From Advenella incenata (GTDB lineage: Bacteria > Pseudomonadota > Gammaproteobacteria > Burkholderiales > Burkholderiaceae_B): a DNA stretch of 64,000 nucleotides. A program made the translations under genes and the position numbers. The notes under the pieces are model-generated. The model ran no database searches, was not told the DNA's origin, and saw only the letters and a list, made by a program, of their open reading frames with translations. Positions 63,938 to 64,000 of this stretch are shown here, in pieces. The stretch spans positions 62,001-126,000 of the forward strand of contig NZ_SHKO01000005.1 of assembly GCF_004217095.1 (NCBI RefSeq). Reading direction: 5' to 3'. Within the stretch, counting starts at the first letter, position 1; each line of letters begins with the position of its first letter.

Positions 63938-64000
63938 CGACGCTGCATACACGCTCGGGCGCTTTGATCACCCTGACAATCGGATTCGCCTTACTGGTGC
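63934..64000 (+). CDS. Start of a FecCD-type iron ABC permease (truncated by window end)
   Basis: The frame opens at ATG 63934, overlapping the binding-protein stop (ATGA), and encodes MTTLHTRSGALITLTIGFALLV before the window ends: a basic N-terminus followed by a hydrophobic helix, as at the start of FecCD/FhuB-type permeases. The identification rests mainly on gene order. Confidence 0.6.
   Translation, partial: MTTLHTRSGALITLTIGFALLV

Noticed and set aside
1-64000. tRNA or rRNA genes, insertion sequences, phage or integrase genes
   Set aside because: I looked in all intergenic stretches and saw no cloverleaf-like or transposase/integrase sequence.

Overview
The window is a gene-dense stretch of a moderately GC-rich (mid-50s % by eye) Gram-negative chromosome. 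Four solute-binding proteins of the Bug/TctC family, a split ComDE-type decarboxylase, soxBDAG, a Ku/LigD pair and many GntR/LysR/AraC regulators with catabolic genes point to a betaproteobacterium of the Alcaligenaceae (relatives of Advenella, Bordetella, Achromobacter or Pusillimonas). This placement is inferred from gene content and protein style, not from a search. I see no rRNA, tRNA, CRISPR array, insertion sequence or prophage.

Layout: 1-3531 is an AaeAB-like efflux operon (FUSC membrane protein, DUF1656, HlyD-type periplasmic adaptor, NodT-type outer-membrane factor). 3667-7389 (minus) is the bacterial NHEJ pair Ku and DNA ligase D. 7512-9431 (minus) holds an ArsC-like reductase and the sulfhydrylase MetY. 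9577-12381 has an AraC regulator divergent from an EamA exporter, then a LysE exporter. 12545-18906 is a GlxA/GbdR-like regulator followed by the heterotetrameric sarcosine oxidase operon soxBDAG. 19052-27646 is a catabolic island: GntR divergent from FAH-family hydrolase plus Bug protein, and a second GntR divergent from alpha/beta hydrolase, iron-type alcohol dehydrogenase, MFS transporter and di-iron hydroxylase.

27829-39094 (minus) is a nine-gene operon that reads as one system for N-acyl-D-amino acids or D-residue peptides: DUF6963-like protein, TetR regulator, TPP enzyme, FAD D-amino-acid dehydrogenase, complete Dpp-type ABC transporter and D-aminoacylase. A TetR-type palindrome lies just upstream of its first gene. 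It is the best candidate for an undescribed integrated pathway.

39501-42618 is a betaine-type ABC system with the binding protein fused to the permease, translationally coupled to a TfoX-N protein. 42678-46604 (minus) is a TRAP transporter whose large subunit carries an unusual Pro-rich repeat loop; opposite it lie a GntR gene with no normal start codon and an FAD oxidoreductase (47185-49114). 49209-52793 holds an internally deleted SDR relic, a flavin reductase, and a Bug/class II aldolase/SDR operon behind an 11-bp inverted repeat. 52984-54045 encodes a membrane-anchored EEP phosphodiesterase. 54231-59138 is a LysR-controlled unit: two-subunit TPP decarboxylase, aldehyde dehydrogenase and Bug protein. 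59146-60578 is an EthD/Bug pair. 60752-64000 is a Fur-box-preceded iron-siderophore operon (TonB receptor, binding protein, start of a FecCD permease) that runs off the window.

Overall the region is a mosaic of small uptake-plus-catabolism units for organic acids, amines and amino-acid derivatives, each with its own regulator and short inverted-repeat operator candidates.
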